Made by a program: the position numbers and the translations under genes. From contig NZ_KI650979.1 in the NCBI RefSeq assembly GCF_000506985.1, positions 1,175,839 to 1,239,838 of the forward strand: a DNA stretch of 64,000 nt. Direction: 5' to 3'. Under the pieces are notes generated by a model. That model was not told the origin of the DNA and ran no database searches. It was given only the letters and a program-made list of their open reading frames with translations. How positions within the stretch are numbered: the first letter of the stretch is position 1; each line of letters begins with the position of its first letter. Shown here piece after piece: positions 34,317 through 42,912 of this stretch. The DNA is from Advenella kashmirensis W13003 (GTDB lineage Bacteria > Pseudomonadota > Gammaproteobacteria > Burkholderiales > Burkholderiaceae_B).

Positions 34317-35060
34317 ATGAATCGACCCATTGCCCTGATCCCGTTCTATAACCATCCGGATGCCATTCTGTCCGTGGTCGACCAATTGCGTCAGCATGAA
34401 TTGCCGGTGCTCATCGTCGACGACGGTTCCGATGCCGCTTCGCGCACTGTCCTGGACACCTTCAGCACCTCGCCCCATGTACAAGTGCATCGCAAGCCCA
34501 AAAACGGCGGCAAAGGCAGCGCCGTCAAGGTAGGGTTCGAACTGGCCGATTCAATGGGTTATACGCATGTACTGCAAGTGGATGCAGATGGCCAGCACCA
34601 CCTGGCCGACGTGCCTGCCTTTCTGGCACTCTCTGAAGCGCACCCCGATACCGTCATTTGCGGCCAACCTGTGTACGGTCACGATATTCCCGCCGCCCGT
34701 CTGCACGGTCGCAAGCTGACCCGGTTCTGGGTCAATCTGCAGACCCTGTCGCACGCGATTCCCGACGCCCTTTGCGGCTTTCGTCTGTATCCGCTTGAAG
34801 CGGTGCGATTTGTCAGACAAACGCCTTATATGGGCAACTGGATGGATTTCGACCCCGAAATCCTGATTCACCTGTACTGGCGTGATACGCCGCTGCGCTG
34901 GATTCCGACCCGCGTTTCATACGCCACCGACGGCGTCTCCCATTACCGCATGGTCCGCGACAACCTGCTCATGTCTCGCATGCATGCGCGCAGTTGCCTG
35001 CACATGTTGCCATATCTGCCCTCGCTGCTGCGGCGCGCCCTCAAAAGAGACGGCACATGA
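34317..35060 (+). CDS. Family 2 glycosyltransferase of the pigment cluster
   Basis: The 247-residue product is a GT-A fold glycosyltransferase: PIALIPFYNHPDAILSVVDQ, VLIVDDGSD, GGKGSAVKVGFELA and the DXD-bearing LQVDADGQHH. It looks like the polyprenyl-phosphate-type GT2 branch. It probably adds a sugar to the polyene carboxylate or lipid anchor (inference). The 70-base gap before it is the widest so far in the operon, and its ribosome site is weak. Its stop overlaps the next acyltransferase gene by ATGA (35057-35060). In enterobacterial clusters the two are a single fusion protein, as I recall. Confidence 0.87.
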   Translation: MNRPIALIPFYNHPDAILSVVDQLRQHELPVLIVDDGSDAASRTVLDTFSTSPHVQVHRKPKNGGKGSAVKVGFELADSMGYTHVLQVDADGQHHLADVPAFLALSEAHPDTVICGQPVYGHDIPAARLHGRKLTRFWVNLQTLSHAIPDALCGFRLYPLEAVRFVRQTPYMGNWMDFDPEILIHLYWRDTPLRWIPTRVSYATDGVSHYRMVRDNLLMSRMHARSCLHMLPYLPSLLRRALKRDGT

Positions 35061-35983
35061 GCCAGCACTGGTCCACCCGCCAGGAGCGAGGCAATCTTTT
35101 CGTGCTCCGGCTGGTCACCCGGCTGATACGCTACTGCCCCCCATGGCTGATCGCCCTTCTGATGCGCCTGGTGGTGCTGTACTTTTTCATCACCTCACCT
35201 TCTGAACGGCGCAATATCGCCGAATACCAGCAGCACCTGCGATCCTGGTCGGGACGCTCCGACCTGCTGCCCGCCTTTGCGCCCGTTTATCGGCAATTTG
35301 TCGCCTTCGGGCAGGCCATGACCGACCGCTTTGCCGTCTGGCAGGGACGCCTGCGCTATGAACACATCGTGATACATGACCCCGATGGCATCCATCGCGA
35401 GATGCTCTACGCAAAAGGCCGTGGCCAGATATTGATCTGTTCGCATCTGGGCAACACCGAAATCAGTCGCGCACTGGTTTCCCATCACAAGGGGCTGGTG
35501 CTCAATATCCTGATTCACAGCAAGCATGCACAACAGTACAACCAGGTCATGGCCGATCTGGGGGCGGACAATGACATCCGCCTGCTGCAGGTGACCGATC
35601 TGGATATTGATACCATGATGATGTTGCAGCAGCGCGTGGATAATGGTGAATGGATCGCCATTGCCGCCGATCGTGAGCCGGTACGCGGCGAAAAGGTGGT
35701 GCAGGTGCCCTTCCTGGGCGAAAATGTGTCGTTTCCGCAAGGCCCCTGGCTGATGGCAGGCCTGCTGCGGGCCAGCGTCAACACCCTGTTCTGCACCCGT
35801 CAGCACGGCCGTTATGCCCTGCATATCGAACGCATGAGCGAACGTATCCAGTGGTCGCGCCAGGATCGCGACCAGGTCATCCACGGCTGGGTACAGCGCT
35901 ATGCCGGTCGCCTGGAGCACGTCTGCATGCAGGCTCCGCTGCAGTGGTTCAATTTCTATGATTTCTGGAAACATCATGAATAA
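35057..35983 (+). CDS. LpxL/HtrB-like lysophospholipid acyltransferase
   Basis: The 308-residue product is an LpxL/HtrB-like (COG4261) acyltransferase. After an N-terminal hydrophobic segment (WLIALLMRLVVLYFFITSPS) it has CSHLGNTEISRAL with the catalytic His and an acidic partner, and ADREPVRGEKVVQVPFLGE. It is likely to attach an acyl chain to the glycosylated anchor of the pigment at the membrane. It is coupled to the upstream glycosyltransferase by ATGA and overlaps the thioesterase gene by 8 bases. Start chosen by the overlap; the earlier in-frame codon lies inside the upstream gene. Confidence 0.87.
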   Translation: MSQHWSTRQERGNLFVLRLVTRLIRYCPPWLIALLMRLVVLYFFITSPSERRNIAEYQQHLRSWSGRSDLLPAFAPVYRQFVAFGQAMTDRFAVWQGRLRYEHIVIHDPDGIHREMLYAKGRGQILICSHLGNTEISRALVSHHKGLVLNILIHSKHAQQYNQVMADLGADNDIRLLQVTDLDIDTMMMLQQRVDNGEWIAIAADREPVRGEKVVQVPFLGENVSFPQGPWLMAGLLRASVNTLFCTRQHGRYALHIERMSERIQWSRQDRDQVIHGWVQRYAGRLEHVCMQAPLQWFNFYDFWKHHE

Positions 35984-36410
35984 GCATCCCGGCCTGGGCA
36001 TTTCGGTGCCAATGACCGTTCCCTTCTTCGATGTCGATGCCATGCAGATCGTCTGGCATGGACATTACGTGAAGTATCTGGAAATCGCCCGCTGTGCCCT
36101 GCTGGATAAACTGGGATATAACTACGACACCATGCGCGAGGCCGGCTATGTCTGGCCGGTGGTGACCATGCAACTCAAATATGTGCGCCCGGCCCTGTTC
36201 GGCCAGCAGATACAGGTACACGCGCAAATACAGGAATGGGAGTCGCGCCTGCGTATTCACTACACGATTACCGACGCCTCTTCGGGCGAGCGACTCACCC
36301 AGGCTGAAACCACGCAAGTGGCGGTCCTGCTGGAGACCCGTGAAATGCAATTTGAAACACCGCAGGACTGGCAAACGCTTATTGCCCGGATCCTGCAGTC
36401 ACCTTCCTGA
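35976..36410 (+). CDS. apeK: Hotdog acyl-CoA/ACP thioesterase (4-hydroxybenzoyl-CoA thioesterase type)
   Basis: The 144-residue product is a small hotdog thioesterase with FFDVDAMQIVWHGHYVKYLE, the Asp/His motif of the 4HBT/YbgC family. It may release the finished polyene or edit misprimed carriers. It is in the usual place between the acyltransferase and the LolA-like gene and overlaps the upstream gene by 8 bases. No clear ribosome site is seen, which fits coupling. Substrate is inferred from the cluster only. Confidence 0.86.
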   Translation: MNKHPGLGISVPMTVPFFDVDAMQIVWHGHYVKYLEIARCALLDKLGYNYDTMREAGYVWPVVTMQLKYVRPALFGQQIQVHAQIQEWESRLRIHYTITDASSGERLTQAETTQVAVLLETREMQFETPQDWQTLIARILQSPS

Positions 36411-36435
36411 CCTTCCATTGCGAGCGATATCTATT

Positions 36436-37059
36436 ATGTCCTTGATTTCTCCCGTGCTATCGGCTCTACGTTTTTCCTTGCTGCTGTCTCTGCTGCTGTG
36501 CGGGGCCGCGCAGGCATTCACCCTGCAGGATCTGCAACAGCAACTGTCGGCCCACCAGACGGTCCAGGGCGATGTGCAACAGCGCCGGTTCCTGCGCTCC
36601 CTTGAACAGCCGCTGATCAGCGAGGGAACATTCGTCATGCAGGCGCAAAAAGGGTTGCTATGGGAAACTCGCAGCCCGATCGCCAGCCTGATCCGGATTA
36701 CCCCAGACGGCATGACGCAGAAAGACAGCGCCGGGAACTGGCAGCCATTGCAACAGCAAGGGGCCGGCAGTCAATCACAGATCCGCCTTTTCATGGATCT
36801 GCTTGCTGGCAACACCCGTGCCCTATCGGGGCAATTCGACCTCTCATTGCAAGGTGATGCCGGAGACTGGACCCTGACGCTGGGCCCCACCTCTTCCATA
36901 CTTAAACAGATTTTCCAGCGCATCGTCATCAGGGGTGGGCAGACCGTTAACCAGGTCACGCTCAGCGAAACGCAGGGCGACAGGACCGAAATCCTGTTTT
37001 CGAACCTGCGTCTTGATCAGCCCTTGCCAGCAGACGCCCGGCATGCGCTTGAACACTGA
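36436..37059 (+). CDS. LolA-like periplasmic carrier of the pigment cluster
   Basis: The 207-residue product resembles the outer-membrane lipoprotein carrier LolA. A signal peptide (LRFSLLLSLLLCGAAQA, cleaved before FTLQD) is followed by the LolA-type start LQDLQQQLSAHQTVQGDVQQ, RFLRSL, EGTFVMQAQKGLLWETRSP and IRITPDGM. It is expected to shuttle the lipid-linked polyene across the periplasm to the outer membrane. A 17-base overlap joins it to the MMPL exporter gene. It is distinct from a housekeeping lolA, judged by its cluster position. Confidence 0.86.
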   Translation: MSLISPVLSALRFSLLLSLLLCGAAQAFTLQDLQQQLSAHQTVQGDVQQRRFLRSLEQPLISEGTFVMQAQKGLLWETRSPIASLIRITPDGMTQKDSAGNWQPLQQQGAGSQSQIRLFMDLLAGNTRALSGQFDLSLQGDAGDWTLTLGPTSSILKQIFQRIVIRGGQTVNQVTLSETQGDRTEILFSNLRLDQPLPADARHALEH

Positions 37060-39397
37060 ACGCTGCTGGGCGGGCCTGTATGCCCTGGGGCTGATCGGGC
37101 TGCTTGTGTTTGCCGGGTGGCAACTGGCCTGGCGCCAGCCCATCCATACCGACCTGCTCGCCCTGCTGCCGCCCGAACAAAAACAAAGCGAAATCCAGGC
37201 ACAGGCCCAGCAGGCTATCCGCCAGACACTGAACCGCCAGATCATTATGCTGACCAGCGCCGCCGATCCGGCCACGGCCCTGGCTGCAGCACAAAGACAG
37301 GCGCAGCAATGGACAGCCAGCGGCCTGTTCGAGCGGGTGGACCTGCAGGTCTCGGGCGATCTGACCGCCTTGCGCAACGAACTCAAATATATGGACCAGG
37401 CGGGCTTACCCGCCCGGGCACGTGAACAACTGGCTCATGATCCGCAGGCATGGTTCGGCCAGCGCGCCCAGCGCATCATGTCGCCGCTGGGCGAGCAGAC
37501 GCTGGTCCCCGCCGACCAGGACTGGCTTGGCTTTGCGTCGCGCGTCTCGGACAAACTGCAGTCGGCCTCGGCCGTGCACTATGACATCACCAGCAATACC
37601 ATGCAAATCGAGGCCGATAACCGGATCTGGTATGTGATGCGCGCCCAGCTGGATGCCACAGATAGGCCCGGGCGCGACGAAAAGTTGCTCGGACTCATTG
37701 AACATACCCGGCAACAGGCCGACAGCGAGCAGGTGCGCGTACTGATGGCGGGCGGCGCCATCTACAGTGCCCACGGCAAAGCCGAAGGCGGTCGCGAAAG
37801 CACCTGGATGAGCCTGACCGGTAGCGGCCTGACGATCCTGTTTTTATTGCTCATGTTTCGTTCGCCACGCATTCTGCTGCTGGCGCTGCCCGTGACGGCC
37901 GGCCTGCTGACCGGATTTGCCGCCTGCATCGCGCTGCTGGGCTCGATCCATATCCTTACTCTCATTATCGGTACCAGCCTGGTCGGGCTGGTCGTCGATT
38001 TTCCCCTGCACTGGCTCAGCCACGCCACGCTGGACGCACGCTGGGAGGCCCGGGAGGCGGTCAGGCGCGTGTCGCGCCCCTTTATCATCAGCCTGTCGGT
38101 CACGGTCACCGGCTATCTGTTTCTGCTGCTCACGCCACTGCCCATCCTGCAGCAAACCGCCGTCTTCTCTGCGGCATCGCTGATCAGCACGTTCCTGTTT
38201 ACGCGCCTGCTGCTTCCCGCACTGTTCAGGCGCTGGCAGCCCCGGCCGATGCCGGGCCTGGTACCCTTTCTGGCCCGTCTGCTGGCAGCCATACGCCACA
38301 CCGGCGAACGTATTCTGGCTCGACCGCTCTTGGCGCTGCTGGCGGTCGTCGTACTGGGGGGCGGTTTGTACCTGAGCAATTGGCATGATGATATCCGCAA
38401 CTGGGTGAGCACACCCGAACCCTTGCTGCAGCAAGCCATACAAGTGGGACAGCTGACCGGCATTGAACCAACCAGTCAATACTTTATTGTTCAGGCGAAC
38501 GACGAAGACGGCCTGCTGCGAACCGAACAGCAGTTGGCGACGCGGTTGGACACCCTGGTCACACAAGGGCATTTACGCAGTTACAACGCTCTGAGCCAAT
38601 GGGTCAATCCGCCAGGGGAACAGGCCGCGCTGAAAACAACGCTCGCCACGCTATCGACCCGCCCGGCAGACTGGGCGCCACTCCGGGCGCTGGGTGTGCC
38701 GGACAACGCGGTGCAGGCAGAACTGGCGCGTCGTGCGCAGCAACCGGTGCTCACCATCGACCAGGCGCTGCGCGGCCCATTGGCCGAACCCTGGCGCCCC
38801 CTCTGGCTGGGACAGGACGAACAGGGCCGCCCCAGCAGCATGGTCACCCTGAACGGGCTGGATGATCCGGCCCTGCTGTCGTCTGCCGTCGGCACGCTGC
38901 CCGGCGTCACACTCGTAGATCAGCGCAACCATATCAATGCGCTTTTTGCCCAGACGCGCCTGGAAGCCATCATTCTGAAACTACTCTCGTATCTTGTCGG
39001 CTTTCTCATTCTGTATCGTGTCTTTACCGCCAGGGCAGCCTTGCGCATTTTGCTGGTGCCGCTGTCTGCCTCGGTCACCGTCATGAGCCTGTCCGGCCTC
39101 ATCGGCATACCTCTGAACCTGTTTTGCATCTTCGGCCTGCTGCTGGTGACAGCCATCGGGATCGACTACGCCGTCTACGCCTACACCCCCACCCTGCCGC
39201 CGGATGAAAAAATGGCCGGTATCGTCATGACCTCGATGACCACCATGATCACCTTCGGCCTGCTCTACTTCAGCTCGACCCCGGCGGTCTCGACTTTCGG
39301 ACTGAGTGTCGTACTGGGGGTCCTGTGCAACGTCATATATACTTTCTGGTATATGCGAATTTTTCTGACAAATGGGAACTCCTCTATACAGTCATAA
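37043..39397 (+). CDS. MMPL/RND-type exporter of the pigment cluster
   Basis: The 784-residue product is an MMPL-like RND exporter. A first membrane segment (AGLYALGLIGLLVFAGWQLA) precedes a large periplasmic loop starting HTDLLALLPPEQKQSEIQAQ. Two blocks of five or six helices follow (for example ILTLIIGTSLVGLVVDFPLH with the family Asp, and NLFCIFGLLLVTAIGIDYAV). The last segment is near the C-terminus (VSTFGLSVVLGVLCNVIYTF). It likely lifts the pigment lipid from the inner membrane to the LolA-like carrier, in whose gene it starts. ATG 37043 avoids a long antisense-like extension to 36935. Confidence 0.9.
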   Translation: MRLNTERCWAGLYALGLIGLLVFAGWQLAWRQPIHTDLLALLPPEQKQSEIQAQAQQAIRQTLNRQIIMLTSAADPATALAAAQRQAQQWTASGLFERVDLQVSGDLTALRNELKYMDQAGLPARAREQLAHDPQAWFGQRAQRIMSPLGEQTLVPADQDWLGFASRVSDKLQSASAVHYDITSNTMQIEADNRIWYVMRAQLDATDRPGRDEKLLGLIEHTRQQADSEQVRVLMAGGAIYSAHGKAEGGRESTWMSLTGSGLTILFLLLMFRSPRILLLALPVTAGLLTGFAACIALLGSIHILTLIIGTSLVGLVVDFPLHWLSHATLDARWEAREAVRRVSRPFIISLSVTVTGYLFLLLTPLPILQQTAVFSAASLISTFLFTRLLLPALFRRWQPRPMPGLVPFLARLLAAIRHTGERILARPLLALLAVVVLGGGLYLSNWHDDIRNWVSTPEPLLQQAIQVGQLTGIEPTSQYFIVQANDEDGLLRTEQQLATRLDTLVTQGHLRSYNALSQWVNPPGEQAALKTTLATLSTRPADWAPLRALGVPDNAVQAELARRAQQPVLTIDQALRGPLAEPWRPLWLGQDEQGRPSSMVTLNGLDDPALLSSAVGTLPGVTLVDQRNHINALFAQTRLEAIILKLLSYLVGFLILYRVFTARAALRILLVPLSASVTVMSLSGLIGIPLNLFCIFGLLLVTAIGIDYAVYAYTPTLPPDEKMAGIVMTSMTTMITFGLLYFSSTPAVSTFGLSVVLGVLCNVIYTFWYMRIFLTNGNSSIQS

Positions 39398-39406
39398 AGG
39401 CATACT

Positions 39407-40663
39407 ATGAATACAGTCAGCTTACCTAAATGTACAGATGTCGCCATCATCGGCGCCGGACCGTCGGGTTCGGTGGCCGCCGCTCTTTTGCGCCAGCGCG
39501 GCTGGCAGGTGTGCGTGCTTGAACGCCAGCATTTCCCCCGCTTCTCTATCGGGGAAAGTCTGCTGCCCTACTGCATGGAAATTCTGGAAGAAGCCGGCCT
39601 GCTGCAGGCAGTCAATGAGGCCGGATTCCAGGTCAAAAACGGCGCCGCCTTTACCTGGGGAGACCGGAACACGACCATTGATTTCCGGGACAAATTTACA
39701 GCCGGCCCCGGCACGACCTTCCAGGTGCAGCGCGCGCGCTTTGACCAGATTCTGATCCAGGAAGCGGAAAAAATGGGTGCCGAGGTTCATTTCGGCCACA
39801 CGGTAAACAATCTGGACTTCACGGACGAACATGCCACCTTGTCAGTCAGCACCGACCAGAATCAGTCCTACACCCTGCAGGCGCGCTTCGTTCTGGATGC
39901 CAGTGGCTATGGACGCGTCCTGCCACGCCTGCTGAATCTGGAGCGTCCATCGGCATTCCCGTTGCGAGAGGCCTGGTTCACCCATATACAGGACAACATC
40001 AGCGACCCGGATTTCGACCGCGAAAAAATTGTCATCGCAACGCATCCGCGCGATCGCGCCATCTGGATGTGGCTGATTCCATTCAGCCAGGGCAGGTGCT
40101 CTATCGGCGTCGTCGGCGAACCAAGCCACCTGGCCATGAACGGACGCGACCCGCTGGTATTTCTGCAAGACATAACCCGCGAAATTCCACTACTGAAGCG
40201 GTTGCTGGAAAACGCCATATGGGATACGCCCGTCAATCCCCTGCGAGGCTATTCGGCCAACGTGACATCGCTGCACGGCTCGCGCTATGCGCTGCTGGGC
40301 AATGCTGCCGAGTTTCTGGATCCGGTTTTTTCTTCCGGCGTCACCATTGCCATGCACTCGGCAAAACTGGCGACGGCACTCGTGGACAAAACCCTGCACG
40401 GACAAACGCCCGACTGGGAGAAGGATTTTGTCCAGGCATTGCGCGTAGGCATCGAAACCTTCAAAACATATGTGAGTGGCTGGTATGACTGTCGCTTCCA
40501 GGATGTTATATACTCCACACAAATGAACCAGGACATTCGGCGCATGATTGCCTCTGTTCTGGCAGGATATGCTTGGGATATCAGCAATCCCTTTGTTGAA
40601 AAATCGGAAAGGCGCCTGAACGCGTTGGCGGAGATATGTGGTGAAGCACAACTGGATACTTGA
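39407..40663 (+). CDS. FAD-dependent oxidoreductase with flavin-dependent halogenase signatures
   Basis: The 418-residue product is a flavoprotein. The FAD motif is IIGAGPSGSVAAALLRQRGW (residues 14-33). Three halogenase hallmarks are readable: K77 in FQVKNGAAFTWG, where the catalytic lysine of acyl/pyrrolyl halogenases lies; WMWLIP at 220-225 (the WxWxIP motif); and FLDPVFSSG at 303-311 (the FxxPxxSxG motif). This points to a flavin-dependent halogenase acting on a carrier-bound or phenolic substrate. Related dehydrogenases share parts of this pattern, so activity is not proven. It starts 9 bases after the exporter gene and overlaps the DUF3261 lipoprotein gene by 26 bases. Confidence 0.82.
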   Translation: MNTVSLPKCTDVAIIGAGPSGSVAAALLRQRGWQVCVLERQHFPRFSIGESLLPYCMEILEEAGLLQAVNEAGFQVKNGAAFTWGDRNTTIDFRDKFTAGPGTTFQVQRARFDQILIQEAEKMGAEVHFGHTVNNLDFTDEHATLSVSTDQNQSYTLQARFVLDASGYGRVLPRLLNLERPSAFPLREAWFTHIQDNISDPDFDREKIVIATHPRDRAIWMWLIPFSQGRCSIGVVGEPSHLAMNGRDPLVFLQDITREIPLLKRLLENAIWDTPVNPLRGYSANVTSLHGSRYALLGNAAEFLDPVFSSGVTIAMHSAKLATALVDKTLHGQTPDWEKDFVQALRVGIETFKTYVSGWYDCRFQDVIYSTQMNQDIRRMIASVLAGYAWDISNPFVEKSERRLNALAEICGEAQLDT

Positions 40664-41219
40664 TGGCAGGCCTGTACGTGCCTGGCTGTGTCTGCTGTTG
40701 GCGCTGCTGCTCGCCGGGTGTGCGGCAACGTCGACGCTGCCGCGCCAATATAGCGGACCTGCCCAGGTTCAATCCTGGAAACTGAGTCTGGTAACGGCCT
40801 CGGGCCAGACCGAAGACAGCCTGCTTGTCATCCAGCCCGAAGCGCAAAACGCAACCCGCTGGATCCAGACCAATCCGCTGGGCGCGCCGCTGGCCCGTTT
40901 GTCGCTGCATGACGGAAGCTGGAGCACCGACGGTTTTTTACCGCCCAATCCCCGCGCCCGCCAGCTGTTTGAAGCGATTATTGCCGCGCAGATGCCGCGT
41001 GCACAATGGCCTGCCGCCTATCCGGATACGGTTGTGACGACATCCACCGAAGGCGGCTTCGCTACGTACACATTCAGCCGCCAGGGACGCCTGCTCTGGT
41101 CGATCCGGTTGCCGGCGATGACCACTGCGAACTCCGGTACGAGCCATCAGCCATCCACGCACATCGTGCTGCCGGACCACAGCCAATGGCAACTGACTCC
41201 AATATCGACACGCACATGA
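40638..41219 (+). CDS. DUF3261 lipoprotein
   Basis: The 193-residue product is a predicted outer-membrane or periplasmic lipoprotein: signal sequence with lipobox LLLALLLAGC, the Cys being the lipidation site, then a beta-rich DUF3261 domain (VQSWKLSLVTASGQTEDSL, TNPLGAPLARLSLHDGSW). DUF3261 proteins are regular members of aryl polyene clusters, probably helping to place the lipid in the outer membrane (inference). A GTG start (two tandem GTG codons at 40638) follows GGAG. The gene starts inside the flavoprotein gene and its stop overlaps the next by ATGA. Confidence 0.86.
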   Translation: MVKHNWILDGRPVRAWLCLLLALLLAGCAATSTLPRQYSGPAQVQSWKLSLVTASGQTEDSLLVIQPEAQNATRWIQTNPLGAPLARLSLHDGSWSTDGFLPPNPRARQLFEAIIAAQMPRAQWPAAYPDTVVTTSTEGGFATYTFSRQGRLLWSIRLPAMTTANSGTSHQPSTHIVLPDHSQWQLTPISTRT

Positions 41220-42412
41220 GAAGTTACCTGAGCCAGCCTGCCACTGTCAGTTCCTTGGGGCTGACCTTTGCCGACACCATGCAGGCGCTGTATTCATCAT
41301 CGGCCTCACCCCTGGCGCCGGAATCTCAATGGGTCAAAGGCAAAACACTGTACACCGGCCGCCCTGCTGCCCCGCCCCCGGCCTTGCCGGCCGACACGCC
41401 TGCCCAATTCGATACACATAACAACCGGCTGATGTGGCATGCCGCCAGTCAGCTGGATGAACGTATCCTGCACGCACGCTCGACCTATGGCGGGCAGCGG
41501 ATCGGCGTAATCATCGGCACGACAACCACCGGCGTTGACGACAACTACCCGGCCTTTGACGCCTTCGCCCGCGAGGGAACATGGAATCGCGATCTCTACC
41601 GGCATGAATACCAATTGCTGTCGGCACCCGCCGATTTTCTGGCGCATCATTATGGCCTGAGCGGCCCGGTGTATAGCATTTCAACGGCCTGCACCTCCGG
41701 GGCACGGGCCATTATTAGCGCGCACCGGCTGCTGAGCAACGACATTTGCGATGCGGTTATTTGCGGCGGCGTCGATTCGCTGGCCCGCCTGACCATCAAC
41801 GGCTTCGACTCCCTGCAGGCACTGTCCGCGGGTCTAGCCAATCCATTTTCAGTCAATCGGGATGGGATCAATATCGGCGAAGCCGCCGCGCTGTTTGTCA
41901 TGACACGCAATGAGCAGGATGGCCTGCCCCTGCTCGGCTATGGCAACAGCGCCGATGCCTGGCATATGTCTTCACCGGATCCCAAGGCAAATGGCGCCAT
42001 TCTGGCGATTGGCGAAGCACTGAGCCGCGCCGGCGTGCAGCCTGCAGACATTGGCTGGATCAATTTGCATGGCACCGCAACCGAGCTGAACGACAGCATG
42101 GAAAGCCTGGCGCTGGCCACCTGCTTTCCCCAAGGGGTGCCCTGCACCAGTACCAAACCGCTCACCGGCCATACCCTGGGTGCTGCGGGAGCGCTGGAAG
42201 CGGCGCTGCTGTGGGGCGTCATTGACCGCGGTTTTAATCCGACGGGCGCATTACCCGCGCAGCTCTGGGACGGCCAGGCAGATCCGGCCGTGCCGCCGAT
42301 CCAGATCACAGACAAGACGTCAAAATGGCAGATGCAGCGCCGCCTGGGCATGAGCCTGTCCTTTGCTTTCGGCGGCAACAATGCCGTCCTGATACTGGGA
42401 GAACGCGAATGA
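41216..42412 (+). CDS. apeO: Beta-ketoacyl-ACP synthase of the aryl polyene synthase
   Basis: The 398-residue product is a complete FabF-like ketosynthase with Cys159 in ISTACTSGARAI, the first His in NLHGTATELND and the second in TGHTLGAAGALE. It is therefore catalytically competent and the likely partner of the chain length factor encoded at 29754. It would elongate the aryl starter with malonyl units. ATG 41216 overlaps the stop of the lipoprotein gene by ATGA, and its own stop overlaps the dehydratase gene in the same way (42409-42412). Confidence 0.93.
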   Translation: MRSYLSQPATVSSLGLTFADTMQALYSSSASPLAPESQWVKGKTLYTGRPAAPPPALPADTPAQFDTHNNRLMWHAASQLDERILHARSTYGGQRIGVIIGTTTTGVDDNYPAFDAFAREGTWNRDLYRHEYQLLSAPADFLAHHYGLSGPVYSISTACTSGARAIISAHRLLSNDICDAVICGGVDSLARLTINGFDSLQALSAGLANPFSVNRDGINIGEAAALFVMTRNEQDGLPLLGYGNSADAWHMSSPDPKANGAILAIGEALSRAGVQPADIGWINLHGTATELNDSMESLALATCFPQGVPCTSTKPLTGHTLGAAGALEAALLWGVIDRGFNPTGALPAQLWDGQADPAVPPIQITDKTSKWQMQRRLGMSLSFAFGGNNAVLILGERE

Positions 42413-42912
42413 TGGACACCCCCATTCGACATCTTTCCCCGCTCCTGCCCCATGCCGGCGATATGATTCTGCTGGACGAAATTTGCAGCTATTCCGACGA
42501 TCGCCTGCAGGCCGTGACCCGCATCGGGCCGGATCACCTGTTTCTGGATGAAAACGGGCAATTGCCCATGTGGGTTTCTGTGGAAATCATGGCGCAGGCC
42601 ATCGCGGCGCTGGCCGGATGTCATGCGCATGATGCCGGCGAACCCGTCAAGCTCGGCTTTCTGCTGGGCAGTCGCCACGTTGATATTCTACGACCCAGTG
42701 TTGCCCAGGGCAGCCTGCTGCGCGTCGACGTTACGGCCTCAACACGCGACCAGGCCAGCGGCTTCGGCGTTTTCGACTGCGTACTCAGCCTGCTCAACGA
42801 CACTTGTGATGATTCGCAAGACGAGGGGCAGGGCGAGCCCCTGGTCAATGCCCGGCTCAGCGTGTTCAGTCCACCCGATCTCGACCACTACCTGCAGGAG
42901 CAGACGACATGA
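42409..42912 (+). CDS. apeP: Hotdog 3-hydroxyacyl-ACP dehydratase
   Basis: The 167-residue product is a FabZ/FabA-like dehydratase: RHLSPLLPHAGDMILLDEIC contains the active-site His, and MWVSVEIMAQAIAALAGCHA is the central helix with the acidic residue. It makes the trans double bonds of the polyene together with the dehydratase domain fused to the ligase. Translation is coupled at both ends by ATGA overlaps (42409 and 42909). The C-terminal tail is polar and variable. Confidence 0.9.
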   Translation: MMDTPIRHLSPLLPHAGDMILLDEICSYSDDRLQAVTRIGPDHLFLDENGQLPMWVSVEIMAQAIAALAGCHAHDAGEPVKLGFLLGSRHVDILRPSVAQGSLLRVDVTASTRDQASGFGVFDCVLSLLNDTCDDSQDEGQGEPLVNARLSVFSPPDLDHYLQEQTT

